Shown one piece after another: positions 1 to 5,606 of a stretch of 14,214 nucleotides of DNA. The notes below the pieces were generated by a model that did no database searches, was not told the DNA's origin, and worked only from the letters and a program-made list of their open reading frames with translations. A program made the translations under genes and the position numbers. The DNA is from JAZRUF01 sp045652405. GTDB lineage: Bacteria > Bacillota > Clostridia > Oscillospirales > JAAYXM01. Location: assembly GCA_045652405.1 (NCBI GenBank), contig JAZRUF010000077.1, forward strand, positions 1-14,214, written 5' to 3'. Position 1 is the stretch's first letter. Each line of letters opens with the position of its first letter.

Positions 1-170
1 TACCAGTTATCGCATCCGGCGGATGTGGAAAGCTTGAGGATTTCCCGCCGGTCTTTAACGAAGGTCATGCGGATGCTGCGCTTGCCGAGAGCATCTTTCA
101 CTTCGGTGAGCTGACTGTTCCGCAGGTTAAGGATTATCTGCGTGGGCAAAATATCCCGGTTCGTATATAA
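1..170 (+). CDS. hisF: Imidazole glycerol phosphate synthase subunit HisF, C-terminal part
   Basis: This is the last 55 codons of a gene cut by the left edge; the reading phase begins at base 3 and the stop is TAA at 168-170. The fragment opens with PVIASGGCGK, the conserved strand-loop near the end of the HisF (beta/alpha)8 barrel that holds a phosphate of the substrate. It continues with the family-typical run of small residues before a helix (GHADAALAESIFHFGE) and ends in a short helical tail. HisF is the cyclase half of the HisFH complex. It uses ammonia from HisH glutaminase to convert PRFAR into imidazole glycerol phosphate and AICAR in the cytoplasm. hisI starts 15 bp downstream, so this is the distal part of a his operon. 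Identification is firm despite truncation because sequence and context agree. Confidence 0.95.
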   Translation, partial: PVIASGGCGKLEDFPPVFNEGHADAALAESIFHFGELTVPQVKDYLRGQNIPVRI

Positions 171-175
171 GAGGT
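171..175 (+). promoter_or_regulatory. Ribosome binding site of hisI
   Basis: GAGGT directly follows the hisF stop codon and lies 10 bp before the hisI ATG at 186, which supports that start. Confidence 0.6.
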
Positions 176-185
176 ATTAAAAAAC

Positions 186-524
186 ATGGAACTTAAAAAA
201 TATTTTAAGAAAAGCGAGCTTGTTCCGGTTATCGTTCAGCATATTGATACCGGTGACGTGCTGATGCTTGGATATGCAAACGAGGAGGCACTTCGGCTTA
301 CGCTTGAAACCGGAACTGTTTGGTTCTTCAGCCGCAGTAGGCAAAAGCTTTGGAATAAAGGTGAAACCTCAGGTAATTTCCTTTTTGTTCGCGAGATTTG
401 GGGCGGTTGCGATGATGATACGATTCTCATAAAAGCACTTCCGAAGGGACCTACGTGTCATACCGGGCGCGACTCGTGCTTTTTCAATGAAATTGAATTT
501 GATAAGTCCAAAGAAAGGGGATAA
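186..524 (+). CDS. hisI: Phosphoribosyl-AMP cyclohydrolase HisI
   Basis: This 112-aa protein has the length of a stand-alone HisI. It opens the adenine ring of phosphoribosyl-AMP to give ProFAR, the third step of histidine synthesis. Family blocks are visible in order: MLGYANEEAL (27-36), VWFFSRSRQKLWNKGETSGN (45-64), CDDDTIL (75-81) and GPTCHTGRDSCF (88-99). The three zinc cysteines are C75, C91 and C98, with the usual 16- and 7-residue spacing. One oddity: the family normally shows Asp-Cys-Asp-x-Asp at the metal site, but here the residue before C75 is Gly74 (GGCDDD), so the first acidic ligand is missing while D76 and D78 remain and D77 is extra. The gene sits between hisF (15 bp) and hisE (2 bp). 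HisI and HisE are separate genes here rather than the HisIE fusion of enterobacteria. Confidence 0.96.
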   Translation: MELKKYFKKSELVPVIVQHIDTGDVLMLGYANEEALRLTLETGTVWFFSRSRQKLWNKGETSGNFLFVREIWGGCDDDTILIKALPKGPTCHTGRDSCFFNEIEFDKSKERG

Positions 525-526
525 TT

Positions 527-853
527 ATGGATAATATAATGAAAGGTCTCTACGACGTAGTTGTAGAAAGAAAGGCTAACCCGCAAGAAGGGTCATACAC
601 ATGCTACCTTTTTGAAAAGGGGCTGGATAAAATCTTAAAAAAAGTCGGCGAAGAATGTGCAGAGACTATTATTGCGGCAAAAAATGCGGATAAGGATGAA
701 CTTAGTAACGAGGTGTGCGACCTTATATACCACTTGATGGTTATGATGGTTGAAAGCGGTGTTGCAATTGAGGATATAATGGCTATCCTTGATGCACGTC
801 GCGCAAAAATCGGTAATCTCAAGGTTATGCGCCAGACTGATAAGGAAACCTGA
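527..853 (+). CDS. hisE: Phosphoribosyl-ATP pyrophosphatase HisE
   Basis: This 108-aa protein is an all-alpha, MazG-like pyrophosphohydrolase that converts phosphoribosyl-ATP to phosphoribosyl-AMP and PPi, the second step of histidine synthesis. The metal-binding signature is clear: KKVGEECAETIIAAKN (about 38-53) carries the EExxE motif, followed by NEVCDLIYHLMVMM with the ExxD pair. The ATG at 527 is chosen because an AAAGGGG ribosome site lies a few bases upstream at the end of hisI. Another in-frame ATG lies 12 bases further on, so the extreme N-terminus is slightly uncertain. The start is only 2 bp after the hisI stop, and the stop at 851-853 is one base before the next ATG, indicating translational coupling in one transcript. 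Confidence 0.95.
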   Translation: MDNIMKGLYDVVVERKANPQEGSYTCYLFEKGLDKILKKVGEECAETIIAAKNADKDELSNEVCDLIYHLMVMMVESGVAIEDIMAILDARRAKIGNLKVMRQTDKET

Positions 854-854
854 T

Positions 855-1658
855 ATGGGCGGAATAATTTTAAAATGCCCGGTATGCGGCAAACCTATGG
901 AAGAGAGTGGAAGAGCATTTGCGTGCCCGAACAGACACAGCTTTGACCGTGCAGCTTCAGGGTATGTGAATTTGATTTCATCATCCAAATCCGGTAAGAT
1001 ACATGGGGACAGCCCGGAAATGGTAATCGCACGCCGCAATTTTTTAAATGCGGGATATTATCGCGCATTGCGTGAAGCTTTATATACGGAGGTAACATCT
1101 GTTGCGGATGATACCTCTGTTTTCCTTGATGCGGGTTGCGGCGAAGGGTATTATACAAACTGCTTTGATGCATATTTTAAAAGAGGATTGGGCGTTGATA
1201 TTTCAAAAGATGCGGTTAAAAGGGCATCAAAATCTGCGCATAATATTAAATACTGCGCAGCATCAGTGTTCGATTTACCTGTATTTGATGCGTCTGTAAA
1301 TGTCCTGACATCCGTCTTCGCACCGTACTCTGATGAGGAAATATCGCGCGTAGTTGCGTCAAACGGATATGTATTTGCAGTGGTTCCGGGAAGAGAACAT
1401 TTATGGGGACTAAAGCAGATTCTTTACGAAAATCCGTACGAGAACGATGAAGAGGGATATACTCTTCCCGGATTTGAACTTATAAAAACTACAAGAGTGA
1501 AAGACGATATAACAGTTGTAGGTGGGCACATATCTGACTTATTTAAAATGACTCCGTATTACTGGAAAACCGGAAAGGAAGCTTCCGAAAAACTTTTGAA
1601 TATGGATGAGTTGCATACTAAAATATCGTTTGTTATTTACTGCTACAAAAAAGTATAA
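855..1658 (+). CDS. rlmA: RlmA-family 23S rRNA (guanine-N1)-methyltransferase
   Basis: This predicted 267-aa protein is a SAM-dependent methyltransferase of the RlmA family, which methylates N1 of a guanine in 23S rRNA helix 35 (G745 in the Gram-negative type, G748 in the Gram-positive/TlrB type). An N-terminal zinc module is visible with ligands C8, C11, C24 and H28 (CPVC ... CPNRH). It is followed by the signature GDSPEMVIARRNFLNAGYY, and then SAM motif I (DAGCGEG starting at D92). The ATG at 855 is preferred over an in-frame upstream extension inside hisE, because it puts the zinc module at the N-terminus as in the family and has AAGGAA at 842-847. It begins one base after the hisE stop, so it is translated with the his genes although unrelated to histidine. 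Whether it is subtype I or II cannot be decided by eye. TlrB-type members can affect macrolide response, but no resistance role should be assumed. Confidence 0.9.
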   Translation: MGGIILKCPVCGKPMEESGRAFACPNRHSFDRAASGYVNLISSSKSGKIHGDSPEMVIARRNFLNAGYYRALREALYTEVTSVADDTSVFLDAGCGEGYYTNCFDAYFKRGLGVDISKDAVKRASKSAHNIKYCAASVFDLPVFDASVNVLTSVFAPYSDEEISRVVASNGYVFAVVPGREHLWGLKQILYENPYENDEEGYTLPGFELIKTTRVKDDITVVGGHISDLFKMTPYYWKTGKEASEKLLNMDELHTKISFVIYCYKKV

Positions 1659-1687
1659 GTTTTCGTGCATTGCCTAAACTGTAATAA

Positions 1688-1694
1688 AAGGAGG
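1688..1694 (+). promoter_or_regulatory. Ribosome binding site of pepF
   Basis: A strong AAGGAGGT-type site lies about 10 bases before the ATG at 1704. It settles the pepF start against an in-frame GTG at 1665 that has no such site. Confidence 0.75.
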
Positions 1695-1703
1695 TCGGAG
1701 AAA

Positions 1704-3503
1704 ATGTCAGAGAAGATTTTAAAACGCTCGGAAATTGATGATAAGTACAAGTGGAAGCTTGAGGATATGTACTCAAACGACGAAGAGTGGGAAAAGGATT
1801 TTGCAAATGTTTCCGAACTTATGTCTCGGTTAAGAGGCTATTGCGGAAAATTGAGTCAGAGTTCAGAGGTTATCCTCAAATGTCTTGAGACTAGCGATGA
1901 ACTCTCAAAACATGCCCTTAAGGTGTTTGCCTATGCGCGGATGAGGCGCGATGAGGATAACCGCAATGAAAAATATCAAGCGATGACGGACAGAGCTGCA
2001 GCTTTGTCATCCGATGCGGGTGAAGCGGGCGCGTTTCTGTCACCTGAGATTTTGTCACTCGGCAGAAATATTATCTCTAAATTCTGCGATGAATGTAAAG
2101 AACTTAAAAAGTATGGACATTTCTTTGACGATTTGTTCAGAGAAAAGGAACATACGCTCTCAGCAGAGGAAGAAAGAATATTAGCGGCGAGCACACTCAT
2201 TGCAGAGTCACCTTCGGACATTTACGATATGTGGAGCAATGCGGATGTGTCCTTTGGAGAAATTGAAAATGCAGAAGGAAATAAGAGAGCACTTACACAC
2301 GGTAATTACATTTCCTTTTTACAGAGTGAAAATCGCACCGTCAGAAAACGTGCGTTTGAAGCGATGTATAAACAATATAAAGCGTATGAGAATACGCTTG
2401 CCGCAGCATATGCCGGAAATGTAAAAGGTGATGTCTTCTATTCAAAATGCAGAAAATATTCATCTGCGTTGGAGATGAGCTTGTCCGGCGATAATATAGA
2501 TACAAAAGTTTATGACAATCTAATATCTGCCATAAATGACGGTTTGCCGAGCCTTAAGAAATACCTTGAATTAAGGCGTAAGGTTATGGGGATAGATAGG
2601 CTTCATATGTACGATGTATATACGCCCCTTGTATCGGAAAAAAGGGAAAACATCCCATATGAAAAAGCGTGTGAAATTGTCCTTAAAGCACTTGCGCCGC
2701 TGGGTGAGGAATATGTTGATAATGTCAAGAAAGCTTTCTCAGATGGTTGGATTGATGTATGTGAAAATCAGGGTAAAACACCCGGCGCGTATTCCTGGGG
2801 AAGTAATGACACACATCCGTATGTTCTTTTAAACTATCAAAATACAATTAACGATGTATTTACTCTTGCTCATGAATTGGGGCATGCAATGCATTCGTTT
2901 TATACAAACAGCACCCAGCCTGAGGTTTATAAAAACTATCGAATATTTGTGGCAGAGGTGGCAAGTACTGTAAACGAAAATTTGCTTATGGAGTATTTAC
3001 TTGAAAATACCGATGATGATAAAATGCGCGCATATCTTTTAAATCATAAGCTTGAGGAGATACGTACTACGGTATACCGTCAGACCATGTTTGCGGAATT
3101 TGAAAAGGAGTCTCATCGCCGTTACGAAAACGGTGAGCCGCTTACCGCTTCCATGCTGTGCGATATTTACTTTAAGCTCAATGAAAAATACTTTGCGCCT
3201 GAGTGCGAAGTGGACAGTGAAATTTCATATGAGTGGGCACGCATCCCGCATTTTTATTCGAGCTTCTATGTCTATCAGTATGCGACCGGATATTCGGCGG
3301 CGGTAACACTTGCGGATAATATTCTGAAAAAAGAAGAGGGTGCCGTAGAGAGATATATTGAGTTTTTAAAAAGCGGCGGATGTGATTATCCGATTGAGCT
3401 TTTGAAAAAGGCAGGGGTAGACCTTGAAACCGCTGAGCCTGTCGCGCGTATGCTTGATACTTTCGATATGGCGCTTGATGAAATAGGAAAATTACTGCTT
3501 TAA
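1704..3503 (+). CDS. pepF: Oligoendopeptidase F, M3 metallopeptidase
   Basis: This 599-aa protein is a cytoplasmic zinc endopeptidase that cuts short oligopeptides; PepF/M3B members are usually about 600 aa. The zinc motif HELGH is at residues 390-394 (LAHELGHAMHSFY), and the third ligand is E418 in FVAEVASTVNENLL, 24 residues after H394. N-terminal residues 1-110 are the charged helical PepF N-lobe, and the C-terminal region (ARIPHFYSSFYVYQYATGYSAA) matches the conserved substrate-binding block. No signal peptide is seen. The gene follows rlmA by 45 bp with its own strong ribosome site, so it may share the his/rlmA transcript. A hairpin right after the stop ends the unit. A secreted or sporulation-specific role is possible in some relatives, but nothing here shows it. 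Confidence 0.95.
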   Translation: MSEKILKRSEIDDKYKWKLEDMYSNDEEWEKDFANVSELMSRLRGYCGKLSQSSEVILKCLETSDELSKHALKVFAYARMRRDEDNRNEKYQAMTDRAAALSSDAGEAGAFLSPEILSLGRNIISKFCDECKELKKYGHFFDDLFREKEHTLSAEEERILAASTLIAESPSDIYDMWSNADVSFGEIENAEGNKRALTHGNYISFLQSENRTVRKRAFEAMYKQYKAYENTLAAAYAGNVKGDVFYSKCRKYSSALEMSLSGDNIDTKVYDNLISAINDGLPSLKKYLELRRKVMGIDRLHMYDVYTPLVSEKRENIPYEKACEIVLKALAPLGEEYVDNVKKAFSDGWIDVCENQGKTPGAYSWGSNDTHPYVLLNYQNTINDVFTLAHELGHAMHSFYTNSTQPEVYKNYRIFVAEVASTVNENLLMEYLLENTDDDKMRAYLLNHKLEEIRTTVYRQTMFAEFEKESHRRYENGEPLTASMLCDIYFKLNEKYFAPECEVDSEISYEWARIPHFYSSFYVYQYATGYSAAVTLADNILKKEEGAVERYIEFLKSGGCDYPIELLKKAGVDLETAEPVARMLDTFDMALDEIGKLLL

Positions 3504-3506
3504 CGT

Positions 3507-3540
3507 AAAGAAGATGAGGTGTTAAACCTCATCTTCTTTT
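3507..3540. terminator. Probable bidirectional terminator between pepF and spoVM
   Basis: A perfect 14-bp inverted repeat (arms 3507-3520 and 3526-3539, 5-base loop GTTAA) starts four bases after the pepF stop. It ends in a short T run, with an A-rich start on the other side. It can end pepF transcription on the plus strand and the spoVM transcript on the minus strand. The right arm and loop overlap the last codons and the stop of spoVM, so the spoVM C-terminus is partly encoded by terminator sequence. Confidence 0.75.
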
Positions 3541-3608
3541 GAGATTTTAAAGATTTTTCTCAAAATACCGTTGAGCAGCTTAGGGGATTTTACCAAAACG
3601 ACCTTCAT
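3522..3608 (-). CDS. spoVM: Stage V sporulation protein M (SpoVM), 28 aa
   Basis: This tiny 28-codon gene starts at ATG 3608 and stops at TAA 3524-3522, preceded by a GGGAGG site (complement of 3618-3623) at good spacing. The peptide begins MKVVLVKSPKLLNGILRKIF and ends in a charged tail. Compared with remembered B. subtilis SpoVM (26 aa), it shares K2, K7, P9, K10, L12, G14, I15 and R17 in register, including the helix-kinking Pro9. SpoVM is an amphipathic helix that inserts into the outer forespore membrane, senses its positive curvature and anchors the coat ATPase SpoIVA. It is essential for coat and cortex assembly. It lies 17 bp behind a small membrane-protein gene on the same strand and is divergent from a SipL-like gene whose relatives also bind SpoIVA. 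The assignment rests on sequence, length, ribosome site and context; the gene is easily missed because of its size. Confidence 0.88.
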   Translation of the reverse strand: MKVVLVKSPKLLNGILRKIFKISKEDEV

Positions 3609-3617
3609 AGCTTGTAG

Positions 3618-3623
3618 CCTCCC
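3618..3623 (-). promoter_or_regulatory. Ribosome binding site of spoVM
   Basis: GGGAGG on the minus strand (CCTCCC on the plus strand) lies 9 bases before the spoVM ATG, in the gap behind the upstream small gene. It supports translation of this 28-codon frame. Confidence 0.7.
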
Positions 3624-3625
3624 GA

Positions 3626-3775
3626 TTAAGTAAATAAAAGTATCACACCTATCCCGACAACCGCGATGCCTAAAATAAGCACAAGGAAACCTGTGGGAAA
3701 GATGCGACCGAGCAAAATTCCAAGTGCGGCGGCAACTGCTGTACAGATAAATAAATTATTGCTTTTGCGGCACAA
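3626..3775 (-). CDS. Small hydrophobic membrane protein, 49 aa, TTG start
   Basis: I do not recognise a named family. The frame runs 49 codons from TTG (complement of 3773-3775) to TAA (3628-3626); no in-frame ATG or GTG exists before the upstream stop, so TTG is the only usual start. A G-rich GGGCGGGG stretch lies a few bases upstream. The N-terminus is polar and basic (CRKSNN). Two hydrophobic spans follow, roughly 8-23 and 29-48, separated by a short turn containing GRIFPTG. This suggests a two-pass hairpin in the membrane with little outside it. It is followed after 17 bp by spoVM on the same strand, with a TATAAT-like box 35 bases upstream, so the two probably form a bicistronic unit. 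A role in sporulation or membrane shaping is guilt by association only. It could be a chance frame, but the membrane-like composition and spacing argue for a gene. Confidence 0.6.
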   Translation of the reverse strand: MCRKSNNLFICTAVAAALGILLGRIFPTGFLVLILGIAVVGIGVILLFT

Positions 3776-3810
3776 ATTACACCCCGCCCTTCGAGTTTTT
3801 CTACTGCTAC

Positions 3811-3840
3811 ATTATACGGATTATTTAAAAAAAGTGTGCA
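3811..3840 (-). promoter_or_regulatory. Putative promoter of the small membrane gene-spoVM pair
   Basis: TATAAT on the minus strand (complement of 3811-3816) sits about 35 bases before the TTG start. The best sigma-A -35 is TGCACA with an 18-bp spacer (3835-3840). Read as a mother-cell sigma-E promoter, CGTATAAT agrees with CATACAAT at 6 of 8 positions and GCACACT with GCATATT at 5 of 7, about 14 bp apart. The sigma factor cannot be settled by eye. Confidence 0.4.
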
Positions 3841-3847
3841 TGAATTA

Positions 3848-3876
3848 TCATAAAATAACTCCCTTGGGCATATGCT
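3848..3876 (+). promoter_or_regulatory. Putative sigma-E-like promoter of the sipL-like gene
   Basis: TCATAAA (3848-3854), a 14-bp spacer and CATATGCT (3869-3876) resemble the sigma-E layout, ending 32 bases before the ATG at 3909. The match is partial. It is reported because known sipL and spoVM genes are expressed in the mother cell under sigma-E. Confidence 0.3.
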
Positions 3877-3908
3877 TTATTAAAATGATGCTGAAGGAGA
3901 GAGGAAAA

Positions 3909-5447
3909 ATGGATATGGAACTTGAAAGACGCACATTACCCGTATACAAAACGGTGTTGGATACAAGTGTAATACATGATGAAAGCACGGAAATAATAGT
4001 ACCGGACGCGAGCCCGGATATAGCCCGCATAATATGCGCTTCGGGACACGGATACATAAAAGAAAAAAGTGCACGTGACGGTAAAGTGGATGTAACCGGA
4101 ACAATAAAGGGATGTGTGCTTTACGTTTCTGAGGGTGATGATGCAATACGAAAGCTTGATGTGTCAATCCCATTTAATCACAGTTTTGATGCAGGTGGAG
4201 TAACGTCTAATTCATTTGTTACAGTAAACAGTTGGATGCAAAACTTTGAGGCGCGCGAAGTTAACCCGAGAAAGATAGCGGTAAGGGCAAATGTAGGTAT
4301 CGGTGTCAAGGCATATGAGCAGGGCGAGCTTGAAATCTATAGTGATTTATCTGAAGCGGATGAGTATGCCACTCAAATGAAAAAACGTAAATTTGATATT
4401 TATGCGCCAGTGGCTGTAAAGAATAAAGGTTTTACAATAAGTGATGATGTGGAAGTTCCGGCCAATAAGCCACAGTTTGAGACACTGGTTTCGTATAATA
4501 CTGAGATTGATATTACGGATACTAAAATAATAGGGAGTAAAGCTATTGTAAAAGGTAATGCATATATATCGTATTTATATCAGACTAAAGAAGGTGGCAT
4601 GGCAAGCTGCGAACATGAATTGCCGTTTTCACAGATAATAGATGTTGACGGTATGGATGAAGATTGCAAGCTAAAGGTCAAACTCAACATAAGAGGCGTT
4701 GAGCTGGAACCTCAGCATGATATAACCGGTGATACAAGATTTATTTCCGTAAGCATTCTGACTGATGCATATGCGTTTGCATACCGTGATGATGAAATCG
4801 AGGTTATTGAGGATATTTACAGTACAAAATATGAACTCAGTTGTGATTTTGACAGCAAAGCTCTACCTAATTTTGCAGAGCATATCTCAAAGCGGGTTGC
4901 GGTTGCTGAAACAATAGAAACCGCGAGTGCGATAAACTCGGTTGTTGATTGTTCAGTAAGACTGGAACCGGCATTTAAGCGCAGGGATGAGGGAACTGAA
5001 TCACTTGTTAGCGAAGCGGTAATAGAGATTACATACGTTGGTGAAGATGGCGGGGTTTATTCCGCATCCCGTAGATGTACTACCGTATGCCCGGTTGGTG
5101 AAATGGGCGAAGTTAATTTTGATACAACCGTCAAGGCAAGTGGCAAAAGCTATTCTTTGCCCGGCGGCAACGAGATTATCGTAAGATTCTATGCAGATTA
5201 TGAGACGGATGCTGTTGAAACGCAGAAGGTCGTATATGTTGCAAAGGTTGAGGTTGATACGGAGAAAAGTAAAACCTCTGAGAATATGCCTTCAGTTATA
5301 ATTAAATATATCAATTCTGACCAACCGTTGTGGGAAACAGCAAAGAGACACAACACGACGATGCATGAGATTGCGGCAGCAAATGCGCTGGATAACGAAG
5401 AGATTGTACGTGCGGGAAGCATGCTTCTCATACCAAAGGCCAGATAG
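3909..5447 (+). CDS. sipL: SipL-like spore coat morphogenetic protein (DUF3794 + LysM)
   Basis: This 512-aa soluble protein has the DUF3794/SipL architecture. An N-terminal DUF3794 unit covers about residues 10-130 (VPDASPDIARIICASGHGYI, then GCVLYVSEGD). Further DUF3794-like repeats follow (about 160-300 and 340-450; for example DCSVRLEPAF). A C-terminal LysM domain spans about 462-512 (SDQPLWETAKRHNTTMHEIA ... AGSMLLIPKA). In Clostridioides difficile, SipL (about 520 aa, same domain order) binds the coat ATPase SpoIVA through its LysM domain and brings the coat to the forespore, acting like SpoVID of bacilli. The ATG at 3909 is chosen for AAGGAG at 3894-3899; the open frame extends to 3666 but that part overlaps the opposite-strand small genes. 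It diverges from spoVM, whose product also contacts SpoIVA. Other DUF3794/LysM proteins exist in clostridia, so the exact SipL orthology is likely rather than proven. Confidence 0.82.
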   Translation: MDMELERRTLPVYKTVLDTSVIHDESTEIIVPDASPDIARIICASGHGYIKEKSARDGKVDVTGTIKGCVLYVSEGDDAIRKLDVSIPFNHSFDAGGVTSNSFVTVNSWMQNFEAREVNPRKIAVRANVGIGVKAYEQGELEIYSDLSEADEYATQMKKRKFDIYAPVAVKNKGFTISDDVEVPANKPQFETLVSYNTEIDITDTKIIGSKAIVKGNAYISYLYQTKEGGMASCEHELPFSQIIDVDGMDEDCKLKVKLNIRGVELEPQHDITGDTRFISVSILTDAYAFAYRDDEIEVIEDIYSTKYELSCDFDSKALPNFAEHISKRVAVAETIETASAINSVVDCSVRLEPAFKRRDEGTESLVSEAVIEITYVGEDGGVYSASRRCTTVCPVGEMGEVNFDTTVKASGKSYSLPGGNEIIVRFYADYETDAVETQKVVYVAKVEVDTEKSKTSENMPSVIIKYINSDQPLWETAKRHNTTMHEIAAANALDNEEIVRAGSMLLIPKAR

Positions 5448-5451
5448 AATC

Positions 5452-5503
5452 AAAGGGCTGATGTGCGCCGGGGAGCGTATATCAGCCCTTTAAAATTTTT
5501 TTA
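5452..5503 (+). terminator. Rho-independent terminator after sipL-like gene
   Basis: Arms AAAGGGCTGAT (5452-5462) and ATCAGCCCTTT (5481-5491) pair perfectly over 11 bp around an 18-base loop. They are followed by an A/T stretch containing seven consecutive T (within 5492-5503). It begins five bases after the sipL stop. Confidence 0.85.
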
Positions 5504-5524
5504 TAAATATTTGCAAATAAATAC

Positions 5525-5553
5525 TTGTTTGAGAGAGCGGAAAGTGATACAAT
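5525..5553 (+). promoter_or_regulatory. Putative sigma-A promoter of pncB
   Basis: TTGTTT (5525-5530), a 17-bp spacer and TACAAT (5548-5553) form a good vegetative promoter just downstream of the sipL terminator. The leader to the pncB start is about 45 bases. Confidence 0.6.
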
Positions 5554-5606
5554 AATCATTAATATTATCGTCTTTTTTACGAAATGAAAATTGGGAGATG
5601 ACGAAA

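Noticed and set aside
789..854. Earlier start of the RlmA-type gene inside hisE
   Set aside because: It would add 22 residues in front of a zinc module that starts the protein in the family, and the ATG at 855 has AAGGAA at the right distance.
635..1039. 134-aa minus-strand frame over hisE/rlmA
   Set aside because: It lies opposite two well-supported genes, has no ribosome site and no recognisable motif; a shadow frame.
1665..1703. GTG start of pepF at 1665
   Set aside because: No ribosome site; AGGAGG lies directly before the ATG at 1704.
3666..3908. N-terminal extension of the sipL-like frame to 3666
   Set aside because: It lacks a ribosome site at 3666, translates to low-complexity basic sequence unlike DUF3794 proteins, and overlaps the spoVM-pair genes on the other strand; the ATG at 3909 has a strong site.
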